Shown here in pieces: positions 17,334-25,921 of a DNA stretch of 64,000 nucleotides. The stretch spans positions 12,960 through 76,959 of the forward strand of contig CAYWFU010000006.1 of the NCBI GenBank assembly GCA_964457585.1, given 5' to 3'. The stretch is from CAYWFU01 sp964457585. Its GTDB lineage: Bacteria > JACRDZ01. The notes below the pieces were generated by a model that was given only the letters and a program-made list of their open reading frames with translations, was not told the origin of the DNA and did not search any database. The stretch's first letter is position 1. Every line of letters begins with the position of its first letter. The position numbers and the translations under genes were made by a program.

Positions 17334-18113
17334 CTATAAGTTAAATCTTTCATTAGACATATCAAAATTTTGGACTTCGATTTTAAATATTTTAGGCATT
17401 TTTCTTTTATGTAAAGTTTTTCTGTTTTTTTCACGGATAATTTTGACCAAGCGTGGATCAGATTGGCTTGCTTCTTTCTGTTCCAGACATTGAATGATAT
17501 TATCCATATCATTTAATGTAAGCCCAAATTCCGCATCCTTTGTCTGCGCAGCCATAATTTTACCTGCTGAAGCAAGTTCTATAATATCATCAGGAATATC
17601 TAAATCAATAGCGGTTGATTTAACTTGATGATAATACATATCTCCTAGCGGAAAAATGTCGCCTGCGTTATCTCCATATTTAGTAAAATTTCCCATTAAA
17701 ATATTTATTTTGCATAATGTCCCTGCAACAAGATAATTAAATTTTTTTGCAAAATAATAACATGATATCATACGTAATCTGGAATAAATTGATTTTAAAA
17801 ACAATGAAGATGAATTGCTAAATTTATTCCCTTCAAATTGAAGTAATAAATCGCTTATAACCGGATCCAAATCGATTTTTTTATAAGGTATTTTTAATTG
17901 CTCTGCAATTTTTAATGCTATTTTTTCCTGCTCTATTTCTTCAGGATTACTAAATATTAATCCATAACATGATTTTTGAAAAGCTTCTTTCGCTAAATAA
18001 GCTGTAACTAATGACTCTAAATCACATTTTAAATTTACTATTAATCCATTAGCACCTGTTTTTATTGTTTCATTTTTCAGCCATAAAATAAGTAATTTAG
18101 TAATTTCCTGCAT
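17334..18113 (-). CDS. NadE-like NAD synthetase homologue with degenerate P-loop
   Basis: Overall this is an ammonia-dependent NAD+ synthetase homologue of normal length (259 residues). The segment NYLVAGTLCKINILMGNFTKYGD corresponds to the family motif 'YLVAGTxNKSExxxGYFTKYGD', followed by IFPLGDMYYHQV and the helical C-terminus with LTLNDMD. The ATP pyrophosphatase P-loop, normally SGGxDS, here reads LKCDLES in GLIVNLKCDLESLV, losing Ser-Gly-Gly. In addition GTxNKSE has become GTLCKIN. Both changes hit ATP/substrate contacts, so the protein is probably not a working NAD synthetase. It may be a pseudoenzyme or have a new role. It lies just upstream of galT. Confidence 0.75.
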   Translation of the reverse strand: MQEITKLLILWLKNETIKTGANGLIVNLKCDLESLVTAYLAKEAFQKSCYGLIFSNPEEIEQEKIALKIAEQLKIPYKKIDLDPVISDLLLQFEGNKFSNSSSLFLKSIYSRLRMISCYYFAKKFNYLVAGTLCKINILMGNFTKYGDNAGDIFPLGDMYYHQVKSTAIDLDIPDDIIELASAGKIMAAQTKDAEFGLTLNDMDNIIQCLEQKEASQSDPRLVKIIREKNRKTLHKRKMPKIFKIEVQNFDMSNERFNL

Positions 18114-18123
18114 AAATATAAAA

Positions 18124-18216
18124 GTAGAGACGCAAAATTTTGCGTCTCTACTTACTCCATCCTATAACGTTATTCAATCGCAAAATTTGTAGAGACGCAA
18201 AATTTTGCGTCTCTAC
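18124..18216. repeat. Two copies of a 28-bp perfect palindrome (gtagagacgc...gcgtctctac)
   Basis: The 28-bp palindrome occurs at 18124-18151 and again at 18189-18216, separated by 37 nt. The second copy runs into the 3' end of purA and supplies its TAG stop codon (the complement of cta, 18213-18215). The tandem palindromes could act as a transcript-end structure for purA. Confidence 0.85.
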
Positions 18217-19478
18217 ATCAATTTAATTATCTGATTACGTTCAGCACCAATTGATATCATAGAAATAGGTACTTCAATAATTTCTGCTATTCGTTCCAGA
18301 TATTTTTTTGTATTTTTTGGCAAATCCTTATATTTATTGATTCCTGAAGTATCACTCATCCATCCTTCAACTTCTTCATAGATAGGTTTACAATTATAAA
18401 GAATCTGGAGCTGATAAGGGAAATTGTCAATGATTTTTCCATCATATTTATATTTATTGCAAATTTTAATAGTTTTAACCTGATCAAGCACATCCAGTTT
18501 TGTAACAACTAAACTGGTAAACCCATTTACCATTGCAGAATACCTTGCAATTACCGCATCAAACCATCCGCATCTTCGCGGACGGCCTGTAGTTGCTCCG
18601 AATTCTTTCCCGATAGTTCTTATTTGATTACTCATTTCAGGATCAAACTCTGTAGGGAAAGGGCCTTCCCCTACGCGTGTTGTATAAGCTTTTGCAATAC
18701 CGACAACCTCATCAATTTTAGTAGGTCCAATACCTATTCCTGTACAAGCTCCGCCGGCAGTAGAATTTGAAGATGTAACATAAGGATACGTCCCAAAATC
18801 CACATCAATCATTGTTCCCTGCGCTCCTTCAAAAAGCACGCTTTTTCCATTATTTATTTCTCTATTAATATATTTAACAGTATTGCTTACATAATCTTTA
18901 ATTTTATTAGCATAATTAAGGTATTCTTTAATAATTTTTTCTTTGTCAGGTAAATTATCTTTTAGGAAACGTTTTTTATCTTTTAAATTTGCATCTAATT
19001 TTGCTATGAAAGTTTTTTCATCAAATAAATCATCAATTCTGATACCCATTCGCGCCATTTTATCCATATATGTTGGACCAATCCCGTGCCCGGTAGTGCC
19101 TATTTTATTATTCCCTTTACTTTTTTCCTGCTGCTGATCAATGATTTTATGATATGGCATCACTACATGGGCCTGCCTGCTTATGAATAGACGCCCGCTT
19201 ACTTTTATACCTCTCATTTCAAGCGATTCAATTTCTTTAATTAGCGCCGCTAAATCAATAACAACGCCATTCCCAATAACACAAGCTTTTCCCTTATGTA
19301 AAATACCAGATGGAATTAAGTGCAGTATATATTGCTGGCTGCCGATCACAACTGTATGTCCGGCATTAAACCCTCCCTGATACCTTGCAACAATATCAAA
19401 ATTTTCTGTTATTACATCAACTATTTTCCCCTTACCTTCATCTCCCCATTGTGCGCCAACAACAATAATATTCGCCAT
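18213..19478 (-). CDS. purA: Adenylosuccinate synthetase
   Basis: This enzyme joins IMP and aspartate with GTP in the first committed step of AMP synthesis. The N-terminal P-loop motif VGAQWGDEGKGK is followed by GGFNAGHTVV, the catalytic His region, GTTGHGIGPTY, LFEGAQGTMIDVDFGTYPYVTSS, GEGPFPTE and the C-terminal ISIGAERNQII. I place the start at ATG 19478 (MANIIVVGA) because GGAGG lies 8 nt upstream; an in-frame TTG at 19493 is part of that ribosome site. The stop codon is contributed by a palindromic repeat. Confidence 0.97.
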   Translation of the reverse strand: MANIIVVGAQWGDEGKGKIVDVITENFDIVARYQGGFNAGHTVVIGSQQYILHLIPSGILHKGKACVIGNGVVIDLAALIKEIESLEMRGIKVSGRLFISRQAHVVMPYHKIIDQQQEKSKGNNKIGTTGHGIGPTYMDKMARMGIRIDDLFDEKTFIAKLDANLKDKKRFLKDNLPDKEKIIKEYLNYANKIKDYVSNTVKYINREINNGKSVLFEGAQGTMIDVDFGTYPYVTSSNSTAGGACTGIGIGPTKIDEVVGIAKAYTTRVGEGPFPTEFDPEMSNQIRTIGKEFGATTGRPRRCGWFDAVIARYSAMVNGFTSLVVTKLDVLDQVKTIKICNKYKYDGKIIDNFPYQLQILYNCKPIYEEVEGWMSDTSGINKYKDLPKNTKKYLERIAEIIEVPISMISIGAERNQIIKLM

Positions 19479-19515
19479 AAAATATTCCTCCAACGAAATT
19501 TCATTTTAATAATTC

Positions 19516-19638
19516 AATGAAGAACCCTGTGGCAGACAGGGTATCTTCTGTCTCTGATAGGAATTATTTATTATTTATTTTAGTGCCAATTCATCCCTGC
19601 CTTAAAAAGGCAGGGTATTAATGGCACTTCCAGATAAA
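19516..19638. repeat. Intergenic copy of the ~120-bp palindromic repeat
   Basis: It begins aatgaagaaccctg and ends gcacttccagataaa. It aligns nearly end to end with the copy embedded in the zinc-ribbon gene (16067-16186, opposite strand). It occupies much of the 337-nt gap between purA and the GGDEF-like gene. Confidence 0.85.
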
Positions 19639-19746
19639 CATTTATCTTATAATAGCTAATATAGTTTTATTAGTCAATATAGTTTTTTATGTTATTTAAA
19701 ACTTTATAACTTGATTTTTCTGCTAAAATAGCCGAAAATATACTTA

Positions 19747-19792
19747 ATACTTGGAGGGGTCATAAATTCTGATTTATGACCCCTCCAAGTAT
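19747..19792. repeat. Perfect 21-bp-stem hairpin (ggaggggtcataaat type)
   Basis: Arms 19747-19767 and 19772-19792 are perfectly complementary with a 4-nt loop (tctg). No uridine tract follows directly, so a repeat (REP-like) is more likely than an intrinsic terminator. It lies 23 nt upstream of the next start codon. Confidence 0.7.
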
Positions 19793-19815
19793 AATAAAAT
19801 TTTTTCAGGACAAAT

Positions 19816-20514
19816 ATGCCCAAAAAAAATGGATCGAACAAAATATATTTTTTATTTTTATTAATTCTTATCATTTGGTTGCCGGGAGTTTTTAAATTAT
19901 CAAATATTAAACAAATATATTTAATTTATTTATTCAAAACAATTAATTCAATAGCTATAATCTGGCTTATTCAAAAAATAATTAATCTTAATAAAAAAAT
20001 AACTGAAAAAAATGAGGAAATTGAAAAGCTAAATTTAATTGACCATGCTACAGGTTTTTATAATTTATCATATTTTTATGAGTCTCTTGAAAGAGAGATG
20101 CTTCGTTCAGAACGACAGCAATATACATTTTTTGTTGGCATAATAGAATTAGATCAAAATAAAGAAATTACCAAATATTTAGGTGAAATAGTTGAACCTT
20201 CCGTTTTAAAGGATGTTGTTGAAATTATAGAAAATAATATTAGAAAAGGAGTGGATACAGCTTTCCGTTATAATGAAAATATGTTTGCTTTAATTCTTGA
20301 TGATATATCTAATTCTGGTGTAAAATCTGTTACAGAACGCGTTTTGCAGGATTTTGTAAAATTGAAAAAAAAATCAGAATTTACCAAAACAAATTTATAT
20401 ATGGGATTTATGCAGTATCATTCAGAATGGGATATTAAAATTTATATTCAGAAAGTGTATCTGGCTTTATTGGAAGCTAAAAAAAGCGGGAATAGCAATG
20501 TGGTAATATTTTAG
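19816..20514 (+). CDS. Two-TM protein with degenerate GGDEF domain
   Basis: Two membrane segments (about residues 9-28 and 33-52) are followed by a short coiled coil (LNKKITEKNEEIEKLN) and a GGDEF-fold domain starting at LIDHATGFYNLSYFYESL, the usual 'D.LTGLYNRRYF' entry. The active-site loop that should read RYGGDEF is FRYNENMF, so the Gly-Gly and catalytic acid are lost. The domain is therefore expected to be unable to make cyclic di-GMP and may act as a scaffold or nucleotide sensor. A Ras-like GTPase gene follows after a small repeat, which suggests a shared signalling role. Confidence 0.7.
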   Translation: MPKKNGSNKIYFLFLLILIIWLPGVFKLSNIKQIYLIYLFKTINSIAIIWLIQKIINLNKKITEKNEEIEKLNLIDHATGFYNLSYFYESLEREMLRSERQQYTFFVGIIELDQNKEITKYLGEIVEPSVLKDVVEIIENNIRKGVDTAFRYNENMFALILDDISNSGVKSVTERVLQDFVKLKKKSEFTKTNLYMGFMQYHSEWDIKIYIQKVYLALLEAKKSGNSNVVIF

Positions 20515-20521
20515 TGCCCCT

Positions 20522-20571
20522 GTAGCCTCAGGCTTTAGCCTGAGCAATCGCAAGCTAAAGCTTGCAGCTAC
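20522..20571. repeat. Double-hairpin repeat (gtagc...gctac enclosing two palindromes)
   Basis: The palindromes ctcaggctttagcctgag (20527-20544) and gcaagctaaagcttgc (20550-20565) sit between gtagc and gctac. This is a typical intergenic REP-like pair. It separates the GGDEF-like gene from the GTPase gene. Confidence 0.7.
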
Positions 20572-20590
20572 CACTAAATAAAGGACAAAA

Positions 20591-21193
20591 ATGAAAAAAT
20601 TATCAAATACAAAAAGCAATATTGATTTAAATGCAGAAAATAATTTTGCAAATTTATCTGCAATAAAAATTTTAGTAACTGGTGCATTTAACAGCGGTAA
20701 AACACATTTTATTAAAACGATTAGCAATAATTTTATGCTTAACACAGAAAAAAATGTTTCAGATCCCCATATAAAGTCGAAAAAGCTTACTACTGTGGCA
20801 ATGGATTTTGCAAAAACAAAATTGGAAAATACCCCTGACCTTTTTTTCTTTGGGACACCAGGACAGAAGCGTTTCGATTTCATGTGGGAAATTCTGTCTT
20901 TTAAGATGCTGGGTTGTATTATTATGGTTGACAGTTATCAGTTCCATGAATCAAAGGAAGAAACACAGGAAATTCTTAATTATTTTTTAAATTTGCCTTA
21001 TAGCGTACCATTAATAATTGCAGCAAATAAACAGGATTTACCTCAAGCACTAACACCCGATGAAATACGACAGGAATTATCTCTCTCGAAAAAAATTTCT
21101 ATTTTACCGTGTATTGCTACACAAAAAGAAAAAGTTAAAGAAATTTCCATGTATCTTATAAATAATATTTTAGGGCAAAGGAAAAATAATTAA
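20591..21193 (+). CDS. Ras/MglA-like small GTPase
   Basis: A single-domain P-loop GTPase of 200 residues. G1 is GAFNSGKTHF, the switch I threonine is in KKLTTVAMDF, G3 is FFGTPGQKRFDFMW (DxPGQ-type, with Thr instead of Asp-Thr), and G4 is AANKQD. This pattern fits bacterial polarity/signalling GTPases (MglA, CvnD and relatives), which usually work with roadblock-domain partners; no roadblock gene is seen nearby. The start codon follows AAGGA at a good distance. Its stop overlaps the UbiD start (TAATG), implying translational coupling. Confidence 0.8.
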   Translation: MKKLSNTKSNIDLNAENNFANLSAIKILVTGAFNSGKTHFIKTISNNFMLNTEKNVSDPHIKSKKLTTVAMDFAKTKLENTPDLFFFGTPGQKRFDFMWEILSFKMLGCIIMVDSYQFHESKEETQEILNYFLNLPYSVPLIIAANKQDLPQALTPDEIRQELSLSKKISILPCIATQKEKVKEISMYLINNILGQRKNN

Positions 21194-22638
21194 TGGCATA
21201 TGATAGCCTAAAAGATTTTATTGAAAAATTGGAAGAGAAAAAGCAATTAAAAAGAATTTCAGTTGAAGTTGATCCAATATTAGAAATAAGTGAAATAACA
21301 AGCCGTGTAAATGAAAAATTCGGTCCGGCATTATTATTTGAAAAAGTTAAGGGATATAATACACCTGTTCTTATCAATGCTTTTGGTTCAGATTATCGTA
21401 TGGCATTGGCAATGGATGAAAATTCAATTTCTGATGTTGCATCTAGAATTGAAAAACTGCTTAAATCAGAAATGCCGATTACATTATGGGATAAATTGCG
21501 TTCTGTTTTGAAGCTTAAGGAATTTGCGCATTTAATTCCAAAAGTTGTTGATACAGGGCCATGTAAGGAAGTGATAATAAAGAATAATCCATCATTGGAT
21601 ATTTTTCCCATAATAAAATGCTGGCCGCATGATGGAGGTAAATTCATTACTTTACCAATGGTTCATACGAAAGATCCTGATTCTGGAATACGGAATCACG
21701 GCATGTATCGTTTACAGGTATTTGATAATCAAACAATTGGTATGCACTGGCATCTGCATAAACACGGCGCAAAGCATTATCGCCGCTCTTGCGAACTTGG
21801 GAAAAAATTAGAAGTGGCAATTTCACTTGGAGGAGATCCAGCCATTACTTATGCCGCAAGCGCGCCGCTACCAGAGAATATTGATGAAATGATTTTAGCC
21901 GGTTTTTTGCGTCGTAAATCAGTTGAATTAGTTAAATGTGAAACCGTCAACTTAGAAGTCCCTGCATGCGCTGAAATTGTGCTTGAAGGTTATGTTAATC
22001 CTGGCGAGACGCGGCTTGAAGGTCCTTTCGGAGATCATACAGGATATTACTCTTTGCCGGATCAATATCCGGTATTTCATCTTACCTGTATCACTCATAG
22101 AAAAAATCCTATATATCCAACCACTGTAACAGGCAAGCCACCGCGTGAAGACTGTTACATGGGACGTGCAAGTCAAAAAATATTTTTCCCGTTGCTTAAA
22201 ATGACTTTACCTGAACTTGTGGATATGGAATTACCTCTGGAAGGAGTATTTCATAATTTAGCTGTTGTATCAATTGACAAGCAATATCCCACACATGCTA
22301 AAAAAACCATGCATGCACTTTGGGGTTTAGGACAGATGATGTTTACCAAAATAATTATTGTTGTTGATAAAGACACTGATGTGCATAATTTATCTGAAGT
22401 CATCTGGAAAGTGGGAAATAATATTGACCCAAAATATGATATTGTTTTTACTGAAGGTCCAATAGATGCTTTAGATCATGCTTCACGCACGCGTTATATT
22501 TCTACTAAAATGGGGATTGATGCCACACGTAAATGGAAGGAAGAAGGTTTCGACCGTGAATGGCCTGAGATAATTAAAATGAGTCCGGAAATTAAATCTC
22601 TGGTTGATGAAAAATGGAAGGATTATGGAATAGAATAG
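21193..22638 (+). CDS. UbiD-family prenylated-FMN decarboxylase, menaquinone-biosynthesis type
   Basis: A UbiD-family (de)carboxylase of 481 residues. N-terminal DSLKDFIEKLEEKKQLKRI is typical of the family; the active-site stretch TRLEGPFGDHTGYYS includes the conserved Arg-Glu pair, and MGRASQKIFFPLLK and the C-terminal KMGIDATRKW are conserved. The size and motifs match the UbiD proteins assigned to the futalosine menaquinone pathway, but substrate cannot be fixed from sequence. A UbiA prenyltransferase at 29682 is compatible with quinone synthesis. No UbiX-like flavin prenyltransferase is in the window. Confidence 0.88.
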   Translation: MAYDSLKDFIEKLEEKKQLKRISVEVDPILEISEITSRVNEKFGPALLFEKVKGYNTPVLINAFGSDYRMALAMDENSISDVASRIEKLLKSEMPITLWDKLRSVLKLKEFAHLIPKVVDTGPCKEVIIKNNPSLDIFPIIKCWPHDGGKFITLPMVHTKDPDSGIRNHGMYRLQVFDNQTIGMHWHLHKHGAKHYRRSCELGKKLEVAISLGGDPAITYAASAPLPENIDEMILAGFLRRKSVELVKCETVNLEVPACAEIVLEGYVNPGETRLEGPFGDHTGYYSLPDQYPVFHLTCITHRKNPIYPTTVTGKPPREDCYMGRASQKIFFPLLKMTLPELVDMELPLEGVFHNLAVVSIDKQYPTHAKKTMHALWGLGQMMFTKIIIVVDKDTDVHNLSEVIWKVGNNIDPKYDIVFTEGPIDALDHASRTRYISTKMGIDATRKWKEEGFDREWPEIIKMSPEIKSLVDEKWKDYGIE

Positions 22639-22663
22639 AAAAAAAACAAGGGGGAAAAATTCA

Positions 22664-23974
22664 ATGAAAAATTTTTTTTTAATGCTTATTATTTTGTCCA
22701 GTATGATTTTTATATGTGGAAATATCCCGATACTTGCTGAAGAAGAGGAATCAAATCTAATTATTTCTGTTTATAAAAATTTTGCTCTGGTTATGGAAAA
22801 AAGGGAATTTGAATTAAAAAAAGGGAAGAATGAATTACAGATTGAAAACATTCCAGTTAAGATTGACCCAAATTCAATTTTTTTAGATATTATTAAAACA
22901 GATAAGAATAAGGATAAAAAAGATTTATCCTGTCAAATTCTTGAGCAAAATTTTGAATACGATTTTAGCAATATCGATAAATTAATTTCAAAATATCTTA
23001 ACCTTGGCAAAAAATTGAAAATTACATTACAGGATGGAAAATTACTAGAAGGAAAGCCTGTTCATCTTGATGAGGGATATCTAATACTGGGAGAACTTGA
23101 AGAAGATTCAGAGCCAATAGTTATTAATAGAAATTTTATTAACAGTATTGAATTTCCTGAACATCCTGATAGTTTAGTTGTAAAACCAACCCTTTCATTA
23201 AAATTAAAAGTATCTAATAAAGATGATTATAAAATTGCTCTTAATTATAAAGTAAATGATATTAAATGGAAAGCTAATTATATTGGAATAATAAATTTAA
23301 AAGATCTGGAAATGAACCTTTATGGATATGTATCAATAACCAATAATTCCGGTTATGCTTATAACAACGCAAAAATAAAATTATTTTCAAACAATGAATC
23401 AGACTCTATTTCATATTTATTAGAACGTAAAGTAGCATTGAAAAATGAGGAAAACGGATTTTCTCTTTTTGACAATAAAGTGCTTAAAATTAGTAAAGTA
23501 TTTTGTTATAATAGTAAAATTGATAAAAATAAAGTTAAAGTTGCTATAAGTATACAGAATGATGAACAAAATGGATTAGGATTTTTTCTTTTAAATGGTA
23601 AAATAGATTTATATAAAAAAGATATAGCTGATTCTCATTTATGGATTAAAGAAGATAATATGTCGGATGTAACAATAGGTAAAAATGTAAGATTTTTAAT
23701 TGAGGATGCAGAAGATATAACTGCAGAACGCCGAGAATTAGAAGTTAAAAATATCAGTCCTGATGTAAATGAAAAAACATTTGAAATTGAATTGAAAAGC
23801 AATCAGAAGGAACAGATAAATATAGCTGTTATTGAAAATATTGATGGCGAGTGGGAAGTAATAGAAAAAACAGATCCTTATAGTAAAAAAGATTTATATA
23901 CCATTGAGTTTGCAGCATTAGTTCCGCCACAGGAGAAAAAAGTAATTAAATATAAGGTGCGGATTAAGAAATAA
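22664..23974 (+). CDS. Exported DUF4139-like protein
   Basis: A signal peptide (about residues 1-26, ending PILAEE) precedes a beta-rich protein. The opening NLIISVYKNFALVMEKREFELKKG and the segment LNYKVNDIKWKANYIGII resemble the DUF4139 / mucoidy-inhibitor-like family, and SLKLKVSNKD..ALNYKV marks its core. The C-terminus (VPPQEKKVIKYKVRIKK) is the usual family ending. Function unknown; the protein is predicted to be periplasmic or surface-associated. AAGGGGG lies a few bases upstream of the ATG. The cytochrome-SOR gene follows 15 nt later. Confidence 0.7.
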   Translation: MKNFFLMLIILSSMIFICGNIPILAEEEESNLIISVYKNFALVMEKREFELKKGKNELQIENIPVKIDPNSIFLDIIKTDKNKDKKDLSCQILEQNFEYDFSNIDKLISKYLNLGKKLKITLQDGKLLEGKPVHLDEGYLILGELEEDSEPIVINRNFINSIEFPEHPDSLVVKPTLSLKLKVSNKDDYKIALNYKVNDIKWKANYIGIINLKDLEMNLYGYVSITNNSGYAYNNAKIKLFSNNESDSISYLLERKVALKNEENGFSLFDNKVLKISKVFCYNSKIDKNKVKVAISIQNDEQNGLGFFLLNGKIDLYKKDIADSHLWIKEDNMSDVTIGKNVRFLIEDAEDITAERRELEVKNISPDVNEKTFEIELKSNQKEQINIAVIENIDGEWEVIEKTDPYSKKDLYTIEFAALVPPQEKKVIKYKVRIKK

Positions 23975-23989
23975 AAAAGGAGATATACC

Positions 23990-24583
23990 ATGAAATCGAA
24001 TTTGATTAAAATTTTTTGTTTTTTGTATTTTTTATTTTCTTTTCTTATTATCTTTGGCGAGGAAGATAATCCTGATAAAAAATTATTTGAACAGAAATGC
24101 AGTTTATGCCATACAATTGAAAGGCCTTTATCAAAGAAAAAAACTTCAGAGGATTGGAGAACTACTGTAGAAACAATGCGTAAAAAAAATACAAAACATA
24201 TTAATGAAGATGAAGCAATAATAATTGCAAATTATCTTATCTCTACCCGCGGTCAGCCGGAAATTAATAAAGTTAAGGATCCTAATAATTTAACAGAACT
24301 GGAAATGAAACATGCGCCAGTAGTCACAATTACCTGGGATAATCCTGAAAAAGGTGAAGTAACAATATCAGTAGAAGTGGGAAAGACACATCACCCAATG
24401 GGAAAAGATCATTATATTAAATTTATTGAAATTTTTATTGATCATAATTCTATTATTAAAAAAATTCTTACACCTGAAGATAAACCAGTTATGGAATTTA
24501 AAACGAAAATTGCAGAAGGAGCAAGTATTACTGCGCTTATAGAATGCAACAAGCATGGTTTATGGGAAGGTGGAATCAGATAA
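23990..24583 (+). CDS. Exported cytochrome c-superoxide reductase (desulfoferrodoxin-like) fusion
   Basis: A signal peptide (to about residue 23) is followed by a small cytochrome c domain with CSLCH near residue 37 and the distal region around ETMRKKN. A desulfoferrodoxin/superoxide reductase domain starts near residue 105. The iron ligands are present: His in MKHAP, two His in the THHPMGKDHYI stretch, and Cys plus His in ECNKHGLWEG; the Lys before the first His, important in catalysis, is also kept. It is therefore predicted to reduce superoxide in the periplasm using electrons passed through its own haem. The usual FeS4 rubredoxin-like domain is absent. AAGGAG precedes the ATG. Confidence 0.8.
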   Translation: MKSNLIKIFCFLYFLFSFLIIFGEEDNPDKKLFEQKCSLCHTIERPLSKKKTSEDWRTTVETMRKKNTKHINEDEAIIIANYLISTRGQPEINKVKDPNNLTELEMKHAPVVTITWDNPEKGEVTISVEVGKTHHPMGKDHYIKFIEIFIDHNSIIKKILTPEDKPVMEFKTKIAEGASITALIECNKHGLWEGGIR

Positions 24584-25907
24584 AAATCTGCAATCTATTA
24601 ATCACCAATCCGGATAATAACTTGGGATAAAAATAAGTGGATTTCTGCGGCATTAGTTCTCCGTGTCCGGAGATTTCCATAACCTGATTACTGCGGGTAG
24701 GATTCAAAAAAAGAACTAATTGGAATTCTTTGTTTTTTATTTTTTCAACACATTCATTAAAATTATGATTATAAACAATGTGTTTGCCATCTTTTAAATG
24801 ATGATGATTTATATCAAGGAACTGCTCTATAATTAAATTATGCAGAATTGCAACATCAAGTTCTTTCCATGCTTTAGATTTGCTATGGTCAGAATACCTT
24901 TCAAGTGCTTTATCATCTTTTAGAACCAAAAGATAATATTCATTTTTTTCAGTATAAAGACCAAATACATGCTTATTTTTTCCTATTTCTTCCATTCTAT
25001 TTATAATTGTAGATTCAGGATTATCTTCTGTTTTTAGTCTGGTTACAATAAAAAACTCCGATAATTTTTCTAAAAACATAGCGATATTTATTTCTGGCAG
25101 ATTATGAATTAATCTGTGTGTTGGTAAAATAATCAATCCAGGGTCATCTATATTGACCAGCATAAACATAACATAATTATAAGGTTCATTTCCTGTATGG
25201 TTTGGATTATTTTCTTTTCTTTCATTGCGATAATTTAAAGCTGTTTCATACCGGTGATGCCCATCAGCAATAACAATAGTTTTTTTGCTCATTAAAATTG
25301 TTATTTTATTTATTGTTTCAGTATCTGATATTTTCCATAGTTTATTTACTGTTCCTTCATGATCGACAATATTTATTGTTGGTTCATTTTTATAAATATG
25401 AGAAAGTTCATTTTCCATGATAAAACTTTTATCTTCATATAGACCAAAAATCTGGCTGAAATTTGCTTCGCAATTACGCATAAGTTCTAATCGGTCTTTT
25501 TTTGGTGCAGATAGAGTTTGTTCATGGGGACATATTATTCCTTGTGAGAAATCTTCTAATTTAACCAATGAAATAAAACCATGACGAACTTTAACTGAAG
25601 AATTGTCCTTTAATTTATATTCCTGTGTATAAAAATATATTGATGGTTGATCTTCATAAACAAGAATATTATTTTTAAGCCATGAATAAAAAAAGTTTTT
25701 AGCGCGAGTATATTTATTTTCTGCTGTTGAATCTTCAGGATATTCCATCCCTAAAATGAGGCGGATAATATTATCAGGATGCTTATCATAATACAGCTTT
25801 TGCCCTTGCGGTGAAATTACATCGTATGGGGGAGCTGTAACTTGCGAAAGATCCGAAAATATTTTTTGATTATATCTTATTCCCTTGAAAGGAAGTACTT
25901 TGGCCAT
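24576..25907 (-). CDS. DUF1015-family protein (ParB/SerK-like)
   Basis: A 443-residue member of DUF1015, a family that includes an ADP-dependent serine kinase (SerK) in archaea and shares the ParB/sulfiredoxin fold. N-terminal VLPFKGIRYN, TAPPYDVISP and the central VIADGHHRYETALNYR are hallmark motifs. Actual activity is not established in bacteria. It converges with the cytochrome-SOR gene, overlapping its 3' end by 8 nt, and is followed upstream by secDF on the same strand, 14 nt away. Confidence 0.88.
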   Translation of the reverse strand: MAKVLPFKGIRYNQKIFSDLSQVTAPPYDVISPQGQKLYYDKHPDNIIRLILGMEYPEDSTAENKYTRAKNFFYSWLKNNILVYEDQPSIYFYTQEYKLKDNSSVKVRHGFISLVKLEDFSQGIICPHEQTLSAPKKDRLELMRNCEANFSQIFGLYEDKSFIMENELSHIYKNEPTINIVDHEGTVNKLWKISDTETINKITILMSKKTIVIADGHHRYETALNYRNERKENNPNHTGNEPYNYVMFMLVNIDDPGLIILPTHRLIHNLPEINIAMFLEKLSEFFIVTRLKTEDNPESTIINRMEEIGKNKHVFGLYTEKNEYYLLVLKDDKALERYSDHSKSKAWKELDVAILHNLIIEQFLDINHHHLKDGKHIVYNHNFNECVEKIKNKEFQLVLFLNPTRSNQVMEISGHGELMPQKSTYFYPKLLSGLVINRLQIFI

Positions 25908-25921
25908 TTTAATTTTCTGTT

